DNA of 64,000 nucleotides. Source: Mesorhizobium sp. dw_380 (lineage in GTDB: Bacteria > Pseudomonadota > Alphaproteobacteria > Rhizobiales > Rhizobiaceae). Of this stretch, positions 36,976 to 44,954 are shown in pieces. Under the pieces are notes generated by a model, which was given only the letters and a program-made list of their open reading frames with translations, searched no databases and had not been told where the DNA came from. The stretch spans positions 62,001 to 126,000 of the forward strand of contig NZ_JAFFIW010000006.1 in assembly GCF_018588885.1 (NCBI RefSeq), read 5' to 3'. Within the stretch, counting starts at the first letter, position 1. Every line of letters starts with the position of its first letter. Both the position numbers and the translations under genes were made by a program.

Positions 36976-38537
36976 GCGACCTGACCCGACTGACGATTTC
37001 GCAGGCCCGCGCCAAGCTGCGCGGCAAGGAAATCACCGCGACCGAGATCACCGAGGCCTATCTCTCTGCGATCGATCGCGCCAATCCGGCGCTCAATGCC
37101 TATGTCGCGGTGACCGGAGACAAGGCGCGCGACATGGCCAAGGCATCCGACGGCAGGCTGGTCAAGGGCGAGGGCGGCGCGCTGGAAGGCATTCCGCTGG
37201 GGATCAAGGACCTGTTCGGCACCGAAGGGGTGCATACCCAGGCCTGCAGCCATGTGCTCGACGGCTTCAAGCCGCACTATGAATCGACTGTCACCGCCAA
37301 TCTGTGGGCCGACGGCGCCGTCATGCTCGGCAAGCTCAACATGGATGAGTTCGCAATGGGCTCCTCCAACGAGACCTCCTACTATGGCCCGGTCATCAAC
37401 CCGTGGCGGCGTTCGCGCCTCGACACGGTGGTGATGCCGACGACGCATCAGGGCGATGGCGGCTTCGTATCGGCCAGCGGCACGAAAACCCAGCGCAGCC
37501 TGGACAATGCGCAGCTGGTGCCGGGCGGCTCTTCCGGCGGTTCGGCGACCGCCGTGTCCGCCTTCCTGTGCGCCGGCGCGACGGCCACGGATACCGGCGG
37601 CTCGATCCGCCAGCCGGCCGCCTTCACCGGCACGGTCGGCATCAAGCCGACCTATGGCCGCTGTTCGCGCTGGGGCATCGTCGCCTTCGCTTCGTCGCTC
37701 GACCAGGCCGGACCGATCGCGCGTGACGTGCGCGACGCCGCGATCCTGCTCAAATCCATGGCGTCCGTCGATCCGAAGGACACCACCTCGGTCGACCGTC
37801 CGGTGCCGGACTATGAGGCGGCGATCGGCAAGCCGATCAAGGGCATGAAGGTCGGCATTCCCAAGGAATACCGCGTCGATGGCATGCCCGAGGAGATCGA
37901 GGCACTGTGGCAGAAGGGCATTGCCTGGCTCAGGGATGCCGGTGCCGAGATCGTCGACATTTCGCTGCCGCATACGAAATACGCGCTGCCTGCCTACTAC
38001 ATCGTCGCGCCCGCCGAGGCGTCGTCCAACCTGGCGCGTTATGACGGCGTCCGCTACGGCTTGCGCGTGCCGGGCAAGGACATCGTCGAGATGTATGAGA
38101 AGACCCGCGCCGCCGGCTTCGGCCGCGAAGTCAAGCGCCGCATCATGATCGGCACCTATGTGCTGTCGGCGGGCTACTACGACGCCTACTATCTGCAGGC
38201 GCAGAAGGTGCGCAACCTGATCAAGCGCGACTTCGAGAATGTCTTTGCCGCCGGCGTCGACGTTATCCTGACGCCGGCAACGCCGTCCGCCGCCTTCGGC
38301 ATCGCCGACGAGGACATGGCCGCCGATCCGGTCAAGATGTACCTCAACGACATTTTCACGGTCACCGTGAACATGGCCGGCCTGCCTGGCATCGCCGTGC
38401 CTGCCGGCCTCGATCCCAAGGGCCTGCCGCTCGGCCTGCAGCTCATCGGCAGGCCATTTGAGGAAGAAACGCTGTTCCAGACCGCTGCCGTCATCGAGCA
38501 GGCGGCCGGCACATTCCAGCCGGAGAAGTGGTGGTAA
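36972..38537 (+). CDS. gatA: Glu-tRNA(Gln)/Asp-tRNA(Asn) amidotransferase subunit A, with insertion
   Basis: A 521-residue amidase-signature enzyme that makes ammonia from glutamine for tRNA-dependent amidation. Catalytic Lys79 ([10 protein letters not shown]), cis-Ser187 (PGGSSGGS) and nucleophile Ser211 ([12 protein letters not shown]) are intact. In Staphylococcus aureus GatA the triad is 79/154/178; the 24-residue spacing between the serines is kept, but 33 residues are inserted between Lys79 and cis-Ser187, around 147-181 ([20 protein letters not shown] and onwards). The insert lies next to the active site. An insertion sequence sits 16 bp after the stop. Confidence 0.94.
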   Translation: MSDLTRLTISQARAKLRGKEITATEITEAYLSAIDRANPALNAYVAVTGDKARDMAKASDGRLVKGEGGALEGIPLGIKDLFGTEGVHTQACSHVLDGFKPHYESTVTANLWADGAVMLGKLNMDEFAMGSSNETSYYGPVINPWRRSRLDTVVMPTTHQGDGGFVSASGTKTQRSLDNAQLVPGGSSGGSATAVSAFLCAGATATDTGGSIRQPAAFTGTVGIKPTYGRCSRWGIVAFASSLDQAGPIARDVRDAAILLKSMASVDPKDTTSVDRPVPDYEAAIGKPIKGMKVGIPKEYRVDGMPEEIEALWQKGIAWLRDAGAEIVDISLPHTKYALPAYYIVAPAEASSNLARYDGVRYGLRVPGKDIVEMYEKTRAAGFGREVKRRIMIGTYVLSAGYYDAYYLQAQKVRNLIKRDFENVFAAGVDVILTPATPSAAFGIADEDMAADPVKMYLNDIFTVTVNMAGLPGIAVPAGLDPKGLPLGLQLIGRPFEEETLFQTAAVIEQAAGTFQPEKWW

Positions 38538-38553
38538 GGGTATCGCTCGTCTA

Positions 38554-39390
38554 AGGCCTGTTTACAATCATCGGATTGCGAGGAAAGCGGTGACGAGATT
38601 GAGGAGTCCGGCAAAGCAAGCATCGGTCTTTTCGTAACGGGTTGCGATGCGTCGGAATGCCTTGAGATGGCAGAAGAAGTTCTCGACGAGATGGCGCCAT
38701 TTGTACATTTCGGTGTCGTGAGGGATGCGCCCGGCCCGGTCTGCTTTGGACGGGATGACCGCCACGGCGCCACGTTCATTCAGGTTGGCGCGCAGCCAGT
38801 TGTTGTCGAAGGCCTTATCGCCGAGGAGCGCCTCAAAATCGAGGCCGGCGATCAAAGGCTCGACCCCGATGCTGTCGTGACGCTGGCCGGGCAAAAGGAC
38901 GAAGCGAATGAGATTGCCGAGGGCATCGACCAAGGCCATGATTTTGGTGGTCAGGCCGCCACGCGAGCGGCCTATGGCCTGATTTTGAGTCCCCCTTTTG
39001 CGCCGGTGCCATGCTGGTGGACCCGGACGAGCGTGCCGTCGATAAGGACATATTCGAAATCGGGATCATCGCTGAGGGTCTTGAAAATACGCTCCCAGAC
39101 GCCCTTCTGCGCCCAGCGCCAGAAGCGCGTATATACGGTGAACCACTTGCCGAACGCCTCCGGCAGATCACGCCACGGCGAGCCGGTGCGCGCGATCCAA
39201 AGAACGGCTTCGATAAATAGCCGGTTGTCGCGCCCGCTGCAGCCGGGATCACCGGCTTTACCCGACAGCTCCGGCGCGATTTGCTCCCATTGGCTGTCGC
39301 TCAACATCAATCGAATCAAAGGCTGGGTCTCCATTTCCAGCCTTGAATCAATTTTCTGCCGCTTTGGGAATCCTGATTGTAAACAGGCCT
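38554..39390 (-). mobile_element. IS5-family (IS427-type) insertion sequence, apparently intact
   Basis: 837 bp bounded by 17-bp inverted repeats AGGCCTGTTTACAATCA (38554-38570 and, reversed, 39374-39390) and flanked by TA on both sides (38552-38553 and 39391-39392), consistent with a TA target duplication. It carries one transposase gene in two frames on the minus strand. It landed 16 bp after gatA, between gatA and a pair of palindromic repeats, without breaking a gene. Confidence 0.88.
38568..39334 (-). CDS. IS5-family transposase, made by -1 frameshifting (orfAB)
   Basis: OrfA runs from ATG 39334 (METQPLIRLMLSDSQWEQIA) to the stop at 38972; orfB continues in the -1 frame to 38568. The join is at the slippery heptamer A AAA GGG (38999-38993 on the minus strand): slipping back one base turns GAKGGLKIRP-stop into GAKGGTQNQAIGRSRGGLTTKI, the normal family sequence. 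The DDE residues are in LIDGTLVRVHQHG, LLGDKAFDNN and RHLVENFFCHLKAFRRIATRYEK. Both halves look intact, so the transposase is probably active. Confidence 0.88.
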
Positions 39391-39392
39391 TA

Positions 39393-39440
39393 GCGCATGA
39401 TCCCGAAAATCGGAATCGATTTTCGGAAAGGATCATGCGC
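39393..39440. repeat. dispersed palindromic repeat (GCATGATCC family), copy 2
   Basis: GCGCATGATCCCGAAAATCGG, an AAT centre, and CGATTTTCGGAAAGGATCATGCGC pair almost perfectly over 48 bp. The layout matches the shorter element at 4040-4083. It directly adjoins the right end of the insertion sequence. Confidence 0.75.
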
Positions 39441-39453
39441 AAAGATTAAAGCG

Positions 39454-39496
39454 TTACAGCGTCCTTTGCGCGTCCAAAGGACGAGCGACGCTGTAA
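39454..39496. repeat. second palindromic repeat (TTACAGCGTC family)
   Basis: TTACAGCGTC (39454-39463) and GACGCTGTAA (39487-39496) are perfect inverted arms, with GTCCTTTGCGCGTCCAAAGGAC forming an inner hairpin. It lies 12 bp before the start of the YdcF gene and would fold in its mRNA leader. Similar elements are widespread between rhizobial genes in my experience of such sequences. Confidence 0.65.
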
Positions 39497-39507
39497 TGGG
39501 GTGAGCG

Positions 39508-40305
39508 ATGTTCTTCTATCTTTCCAAGGTCTTCGGGTTCTTCATCCAGCCGCTCAACCTGACGATCTTCCTGCTTCTGGCGGGGCTGATCGCCGGCATG
39601 ATCGGCCGGCGGCGGCTGGCCGTCACGGGCAGCGTGCTGGCGTTTCTGATCCTTGCGCTGTCGGCCTGGACGTCGCTTGGCGCGATGATGCTCAACCCGC
39701 TCGAGGAGCGCTTTCCGCGCCCGCCGCTGCCCCAAAAGGTCGATGGCATCATCGTGCTTGGCGGCAGCTTTGAGGGTGCCATCAACCTCGTGCGGGGCGG
39801 CTATGAATTGAGCAGCAGCGGCGATCGCATGGTCGAGACCGCAATCCTTGCCCGGCGCTTCCCGCAGGCCAAGGTGGTTGTATCAGGCGGAAGCGCCTCG
39901 CTTTTCGTTGACCGCGAGGGCGACGCCGACACTGCGCCCCGCCTGCTCGGCCCGCTGGGTGTATCGGCGGACCGTCTTATCCTCGAGGACAAGTCCCGCA
40001 ATACCTACGAAAACGCGGTCTTCAGCCGCAAACTTGTCGAACCGAAGCCGGGCGAGACCTGGCTGCTGGTGACCTCCGCTTTCCACATGCCACGGGCCAA
40101 GGCGCTGTTCGACAAGGCCGGGTTTCCAGTCGTCACATGGCCTGTCGACTATCGCACCTCGGGCAAGGAAGGCGTCGGCTTGTTTCGCGACAATGCGGCC
40201 GATTCAGTAGAGAATACGACCATCGCGATCCGCGAATGGATCGGGCTTTTCGCCTATTGGCTTTCCGGCCGCATCGACCGGCCTTTTCCGGCGCCGGGTG
40301 GCTGA
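39508..40305 (+). CDS. YdcF/ElyC-family membrane protein (DUF218)
   Basis: A 265-residue protein with two N-terminal membrane helices (about 14-31 and 37-58) and a DUF218 domain facing the periplasm: DGIIVLGGSFEGA, VSGGSAS, DKSRNTYENAVFSR and VTSAFHMPRAKALF. Relatives such as E. coli ElyC and SanA act in envelope biogenesis, possibly on lipid-carrier intermediates. The ribosome site lies in the TGGGGTGAGCG stretch after a palindromic repeat. Its end overlaps the convergent DUF599 gene by 52 bp. Confidence 0.88.
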   Translation: MFFYLSKVFGFFIQPLNLTIFLLLAGLIAGMIGRRRLAVTGSVLAFLILALSAWTSLGAMMLNPLEERFPRPPLPQKVDGIIVLGGSFEGAINLVRGGYELSSSGDRMVETAILARRFPQAKVVVSGGSASLFVDREGDADTAPRLLGPLGVSADRLILEDKSRNTYENAVFSRKLVEPKPGETWLLVTSAFHMPRAKALFDKAGFPVVTWPVDYRTSGKEGVGLFRDNAADSVENTTIAIREWIGLFAYWLSGRIDRPFPAPGG

Positions 40306-40997
40306 CCGATGACAGCGCGCCGCGCCGCCGAGAAGAACTGGCGCCGCACCAGCACGGCCAGCAGCAGAAGCGTCGACAGCACGAACACCAGGGGATCGAC
40401 GAACCAGCCGAGATAACCGATCGAGAAGAACAAACCGCGCAGGCCCGAGTTGAAATGCTTGCCTGCCAGCATGTTCATCTGCGTCGCGCGCCATACCGCT
40501 GTTTCCGTGACCGGATTGCGCGAGGCTTCGCCATGCGGGATCGGCACGGCGCCGATCAGGATCGAGCAATAGTTGAACAGCCGGTAGGCCCAACCGAACT
40601 TGAAGAAGGAGAAGGCGAGGATCAGCACCAGTCCCAGCACCTTGATCTGAAAGGCAGGCCGCGACGGCGCACCGCCCAAAGGCAGGTTGCTCAGCACCTC
40701 GAGCACGCGGTCGGACGCGCCGAGTAAGGCAAAACAGCCGCCGAGCGCGATCAGCGAACTCGAAGCGAAGAAGGCGGTTCCCTGCTGCAGGCCACTCATG
40801 ATGGCGGTGTCGACGATACGGATCTCACGCTCGGCCATGGTGCGCATCCAGGCTTGCCGTTGCGCATTCATGGCCGTCGTCAGCGACATGCGACTGACCA
40901 GCCTGCCATCCGAAGCGAGCGTGTGCAGCACCCATGCGAAGAGGAACAGGCCCAGCGCCGCGAGATCGGCCGTGGACAGATAGGAGGAATAGCCCAT
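40254..40997 (-). CDS. DUF599 membrane protein
   Basis: A 247-residue inner-membrane protein with four hydrophobic helices: LAALGLFLFAWVLHTLASDG, FFASSSLIALGGCFALLGAS, VLGLVLILAFSFFKFGWAYRLFNY and YLGWFVDPLVFVLSTLLLLAVLV. The conserved loops NAQRQAWMRTMAEREIRIVDT and AGKHFNSGLRGLFFSIGYL match DUF599. Function unknown. AGGAATAG-type ribosome site is not obvious; the start at 40997 is conserved in the family. Confidence 0.85.
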   Translation of the reverse strand: MGYSSYLSTADLAALGLFLFAWVLHTLASDGRLVSRMSLTTAMNAQRQAWMRTMAEREIRIVDTAIMSGLQQGTAFFASSSLIALGGCFALLGASDRVLEVLSNLPLGGAPSRPAFQIKVLGLVLILAFSFFKFGWAYRLFNYCSILIGAVPIPHGEASRNPVTETAVWRATQMNMLAGKHFNSGLRGLFFSIGYLGWFVDPLVFVLSTLLLLAVLVRRQFFSAARRAVIGQPPGAGKGRSMRPESQ

Positions 40998-41031
40998 GCT
41001 CTCTTTTTACCTTGGCTTTGATGATTGGCTT

Positions 41032-41136
41032 AGAGCAATTCCCCGCAAAAGTGCGCAGCGGTTTTGCGTCCGGAATTGCATAGAAACAAAGAGATAGAGC
41101 ATTGACGACGATGCTGTTTCGTCGGAAATGCTCTAT
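41032..41136. repeat. AGAGCAATTCC repeat plus long hairpin
   Basis: AGAGCAATTCCCCGCAAAAG (from 41032) is mirrored by CGGTTTTGCGTCCGGAATTG (41059-41078), followed by ATAGAGCATT (41094-41103) and AATGCTCTAT (41127-41136) with inner arms GACGACG and CGTCGGA. The right arm includes the stop codon of the RutB-like gene. It matches a recurrent intergenic element of Mesorhizobium-like genomes and may end transcription of the minus-strand genes on either side. Confidence 0.6.
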
Positions 41137-41828
41137 GTCGTCAAGGCTTCGATGGCTTCCCTTTGCAAGGCTTCGACGACCATGTCGGTGCTGGTGACCC
41201 ATCCCAGGGCGTTCTCGAAATTCCACAATGTGGACTGGCGATTGAAGTCCGGCCCTGAATGGTTGATCGCATCCTCGACCAGGATGGGCCAGAATTCCAG
41301 CATGTAGGCGTCGCGGGCGGTCGCATCGACGCAAATGTTGGTAGCGACCCCGGTGAACAGGAGATAGCGGATTTGCCGGGCGCGCAGATACGCTTCCAGC
41401 CCGGTCTTGCAAAAACCGCTATAGCGCGACTTGCGGATGACCTGGTCGCTCGGCTCGGGCTTCAGCGCGTCGACGATCCGCCAATCCCAGCTGTCGTCGA
41501 TCAACAGCCTGCCGGCAAGCTCAGGGCGCTCGCGCATCAGGACCATGCCCAATTCCTTTTGATAGTTCGGCGAGGAGGGATCTCCCGCGTCACTGAGGTC
41601 GGGCCGGTAGGACATCTGGAGGTAGACTACGGCCATGCGGGCTTTGCGGGCCGCCGCAAGCAGGCGCTTGTTGGCTTCGATTGCCGGGGCCGCGCCTGAA
41701 ATGTCGAAGCCTGCCAGATCGAACATGCCGCCCGCCGAGGCAAAGGCGTTCTGCATGTCCACAACGACCACGGCTGTCCTGACGGGATCGATTTGCAATG
41801 GTTTCGGCCTGGCATTCAACACGAGCAT
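41133..41828 (-). CDS. isochorismatase-fold cysteine hydrolase, RutB-like
   Basis: A 231-residue hydrolase. The catalytic triad is Asp in TAVVVVDMQNAFAS, Lys in VIRKSRYSGF and Cys in GVATNICVDATARD. Similarity to E. coli RutB, which hydrolyses ureidoacrylate or its peracid in pyrimidine breakdown, runs along the whole length (NARP, VVDMQNA, GGMFDLAGFD, SWDWRIVD). No other rut genes are nearby, so the substrate could differ. GAGGGGG 5 nt before ATG 41828 sets the start; the longer upstream frame is not supported. Confidence 0.82.
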   Translation of the reverse strand: MLVLNARPKPLQIDPVRTAVVVVDMQNAFASAGGMFDLAGFDISGAAPAIEANKRLLAAARKARMAVVYLQMSYRPDLSDAGDPSSPNYQKELGMVLMRERPELAGRLLIDDSWDWRIVDALKPEPSDQVIRKSRYSGFCKTGLEAYLRARQIRYLLFTGVATNICVDATARDAYMLEFWPILVEDAINHSGPDFNRQSTLWNFENALGWVTSTDMVVEALQREAIEALTT

Positions 41829-42018
41829 CGCATCCCCCTCGGCAACCGCAAACCGCGCCGGTGCGCCACGTACAGAATAGCAGCGCGCCCATGGTCCGGC
41901 AATCAATGTCGCTGCCGGAGCAAACAAGGTCGGCAGGCGCTGCGCCGCGAATGCCAAAAGAGCGGAAACATCGTGGGAATTCCTATATGTAGTCCTTGAC
42001 GTGACTCCAGGAGACAAC

Positions 42019-43422
42019 GTGTTCCTTTCGGTTTTCGACCTGTTCAAGATCGGCATCGGCCCCTCCAGCTCGCACACGATGGGGCCGATGACGGCCGCGC
42101 GGCGCTTTCTCGACGAGGTCGCGGGAGACGACTGGCCGCGTCCCGCCGGCGCCAAGGTCGCCCGCATCGGCGCCAGCCTGCATGGTTCGCTGGCCTATAC
42201 CGGCATCGGCCATGGCAGCGACCGCGCCGTCATCCTCGGGCTTGCCGGCCAGACCCCGCAAACGGTCGACCCCGACCAGGCCGACGTGATCGTCGACCGC
42301 ATCACCGCCGACAGACTGATTTCACCGCCCGGCCACCCATCCTACCATTTCGACCCGGCCACCGATCTGGTGCTCGACCGCAAGACGCCGCTCACCGGAC
42401 ATGCCAACGGCATGGCATTCTATGCCTACGATGCCAGCGGCCGTCTGCTGCTCAAGCGCATCTACTATTCGATCGGCGGCGGCTTCGTGGTTTCCGAAGA
42501 AGAACTGCAGCGGATGAAGGCCAAGGGGTCGGTGACATCAGAGGGCAAGAAGGTGCCGTATCCCTTCAAGAACGCCGTTGAGATGCTGAAAATGGCGGCC
42601 AAGAGCGGCCTTTCCATCGCCGAGATGAAGCGCGTCAACGAGGAAACACAGATGTCGCGCGAGGCGCTCGACGCCGGCCTCGACGCCATCTGGGATGCGA
42701 TGAAGCGTTGCATCGACCGTGGCCTGTCGCAGGACGGCATCATGCCGGGCGGGCTCAAGGTGCGCCGGCGTGCCAGGCAGCTCCATGACAAGCTGCAGGA
42801 ACAGTGGCAGCAGAACCGGCCGAATCCGTTGCTCGCCAATGATTGGCTGTCGATTTACGCGATGGCCGTCAACGAGGAGAATGCCGCCGGCGGCCGCGTC
42901 GTCACCGCGCCGACCAACGGCGCGGCCGGCACGCTGCCGGCGGTGTTGCGCTACTGGTTGCATTTCCATCCCGAAGCCGACCAGCCGAGCATCCGCGACT
43001 TCCTGCTGACGGCGGCCGCCGTCGGCGGCATCATCAAGACCAATGCGTCGATCTCGGGCGCCGAGGTCGGCTGCCAGGGCGAGGTCGGTTCCGCCTCGGC
43101 AATGGCCGCCGCCGGCTTGTGCGCCGTCATGGGCGGTACCCCAGAGCAGGTCGAGAATGCCGCCGAAATCGCGCTCGAACACCATCTCGGCATGACCTGC
43201 GATCCGGTCGGCGGCCTGGTCCAGGTGCCGTGCATCGAGCGCAACGCGCTCGGCGCGGTCAAGGCGGTGACAGCGGCATCCCTGGCGATCAAAGGCGACG
43301 GCGTCCACTTCGTGCCGCTCGACGCGGCGATCGAGACCATGCGCCAGACCGGCCTCGATATGAACGAGAAGTACAAGGAAACCAGCCTCGGCGGTCTCGC
43401 GGTCAATGTCGTGGAGTGCTGA
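42019..43422 (+). CDS. sdaA: L-serine ammonia-lyase (single-chain, 4Fe-4S)
   Basis: A 467-residue iron-sulfur serine deaminase that makes pyruvate and ammonia. The N-terminal domain opens [19 protein letters not shown] and the catalytic domain holds [31 protein letters not shown] and [23 protein letters not shown], whose cysteines bind the cluster. The GTG at 42019 with CAGGAG 6 nt before it is preferred to GTG 42001, which precedes that Shine-Dalgarno sequence. Divergent from the RutB-like gene. Confidence 0.93.
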   Translation: MFLSVFDLFKIGIGPSSSHTMGPMTAARRFLDEVAGDDWPRPAGAKVARIGASLHGSLAYTGIGHGSDRAVILGLAGQTPQTVDPDQADVIVDRITADRLISPPGHPSYHFDPATDLVLDRKTPLTGHANGMAFYAYDASGRLLLKRIYYSIGGGFVVSEEELQRMKAKGSVTSEGKKVPYPFKNAVEMLKMAAKSGLSIAEMKRVNEETQMSREALDAGLDAIWDAMKRCIDRGLSQDGIMPGGLKVRRRARQLHDKLQEQWQQNRPNPLLANDWLSIYAMAVNEENAAGGRVVTAPTNGAAGTLPAVLRYWLHFHPEADQPSIRDFLLTAAAVGGIIKTNASISGAEVGCQGEVGSASAMAAAGLCAVMGGTPEQVENAAEIALEHHLGMTCDPVGGLVQVPCIERNALGAVKAVTAASLAIKGDGVHFVPLDAAIETMRQTGLDMNEKYKETSLGGLAVNVVEC

Positions 43423-43499
43423 GCTTCTGGCCTAAACCGGCACTGTGGAGAAGTCCGCCAGGCCGTTGACGTCCCGGCGCTCCGGACTAACCTTAGCGC

Positions 43500-43937
43500 A
43501 TGGCCCTCAATCTCCTAAAACTGTGCGTCGGCTGCGACAGCGTCGAGGATCTCGAGGAATGGATCGCGTTCCGTCTCGATGAACGGCGCCGTGCCGGTGA
43601 GCCGGCCGAACACTGGCACACCACCCGCATGGTGCCGACGCGCAGCGCCGAGATCACCGATGGCGGTTCGCTCTACTGGGTGATCAAGGGCAATGTGCAA
43701 TGCCGGCAGCTGATCACCGAGATCCGGCCATTTACCGACGACGAAGGGATCGGCCGCTGCCACCTGATGCTGGACCCGCACGTCATTCGCACTGATTGGC
43801 AGCCGCGCCGCGCGTTTCAGGGCTGGCGCTATCTGAAACCTTCGGACGCGCCACCCGACCTCGGCAAGGGCAAGGCGGGGCTGGTCGAGATGCCGCCGAA
43901 ACTCAGGCGTGAGCTTGCCGACCTCGGCTTGCTGTAG
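43500..43937 (+). CDS. DUF1489 family protein
   Basis: A 145-residue soluble protein, MALNLLKLCVGCDSVEDLEEW at the start, then WHTTRMVPTRSAEITDGGSLYWVIKG and HLMLDPHVIRTDWQPRRAFQGWRYL. These are the conserved blocks of DUF1489, an alphaproteobacterial family without a known role. It stands alone after sdaA. The gap to the next gene (about 270 bp) has no frame I would support. Confidence 0.88.
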   Translation: MALNLLKLCVGCDSVEDLEEWIAFRLDERRRAGEPAEHWHTTRMVPTRSAEITDGGSLYWVIKGNVQCRQLITEIRPFTDDEGIGRCHLMLDPHVIRTDWQPRRAFQGWRYLKPSDAPPDLGKGKAGLVEMPPKLRRELADLGLL

Positions 43938-44206
43938 CCCGGCGCCGAGGCGTTTGCCTGATCTCGATCGCGGCCGTCCGCTGGCCCTCAATCTTGCCTC
44001 GCACTGGACTTGCAAGCTGCGCGACAACGCCACATCTTGAAATTCATGCGCGATGAAAAGCTGTCGAGCTCGGCAAAAGCCACAGCGTTGGCGAGCCCGC
44101 ATGGCGGGCCTCTTCCTGCTGGGGGCCATGATTCCGGCGCAGAAAAAGTGTTGAAGGAAATGACGCGGCTGTCCAAGCGGGCAGGGAGTCCGCGAGGCGG
44201 TGGGAA

Positions 44207-44908
44207 ATGTTAGGCGCAATTATCGTCCTGGTCGCATTGCTGCTGGTGCTGCTGACAGTAGCCTCGGCGTTTCTTCGCGCCGATCCGGCCACGCTTGCAA
44301 GCACAACAAGAACATTGGGTCCGATCCTATTGGCCCTGGTAGGCGGCGCCCTGCTGCTGGTCGGGCGCAGCGGGATCGGCGGTGTCATTCTGTTCGCGGC
44401 AATCGGCTGGTACGGCGCTACGCGCACAAGCCGGCCAAATACCAGGCCGACGGCCGGAAAGCGCTCAACGGTGCGGACGGCAGCGCTCGAGATGGAACTC
44501 GATCACAATACGGGCGGCCTCGAAGGACTGGTTCTGGCCGGCCGCCATGACGGCAAGATGCTTGGCGCGATGGGCCTTGCGGAGCTGCAGCATCTCTACC
44601 GCGAACTCTCCGGCGATGCGGAGAGCCGCCAGCTGCTAGAGACGTATCTTGACGGCAGATTTCCCGTCTGGCGCAAAAACACTGAGACGAACGGTGGCGA
44701 AGGGCTGGGTGTTGCGCCAGGTCCGGGCGCCATGACTAAGGAGGAGGCCTACAAGGTCCTTGGTCTTGAAGCGGGGGCCGCCGCGGCGGATGTCCGCAAG
44801 GCGCACCGCCGCCTGATGCAGCGCCTGCACCCCGATATCGGCGGCACGTCTTTCCTGGCGGCGCGAATCAACGAAGCCAAGGACGTCTTGCTCTCCAATC
44901 ACAACTAG
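44207..44908 (+). CDS. membrane protein with C-terminal DnaJ domain
   Basis: A 233-residue protein. Two N-terminal membrane helices (AIIVLVALLLVLLTVASAFL and ILLALVGGALLLVGRSGIGGVILFAAIGWYG) are followed by a linker and a C-terminal J domain (about 174-230) with the HPD motif in RLMQRLHPDIGGTSF and the Tim14/Pam18-like end AARINEAKDVLL. It would recruit DnaK to the inner membrane. It also has an MELDHNTGGLEGLVLAGRHDG region shared with DjlA-like rhizobial proteins. Confidence 0.88.
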   Translation: MLGAIIVLVALLLVLLTVASAFLRADPATLASTTRTLGPILLALVGGALLLVGRSGIGGVILFAAIGWYGATRTSRPNTRPTAGKRSTVRTAALEMELDHNTGGLEGLVLAGRHDGKMLGAMGLAELQHLYRELSGDAESRQLLETYLDGRFPVWRKNTETNGGEGLGVAPGPGAMTKEEAYKVLGLEAGAAAADVRKAHRRLMQRLHPDIGGTSFLAARINEAKDVLLSNHN

Positions 44909-44954
44909 TCTCCTTCGACGCAGTAATTTTCCGGGAGATCGTTTCCACGCTGTC

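Noticed and set aside
44010..44213. A 67-codon frame before the DnaJ-domain gene
   Set aside because: No ribosome site or recognisable similarity, and it runs over the next start; composition fits noise.
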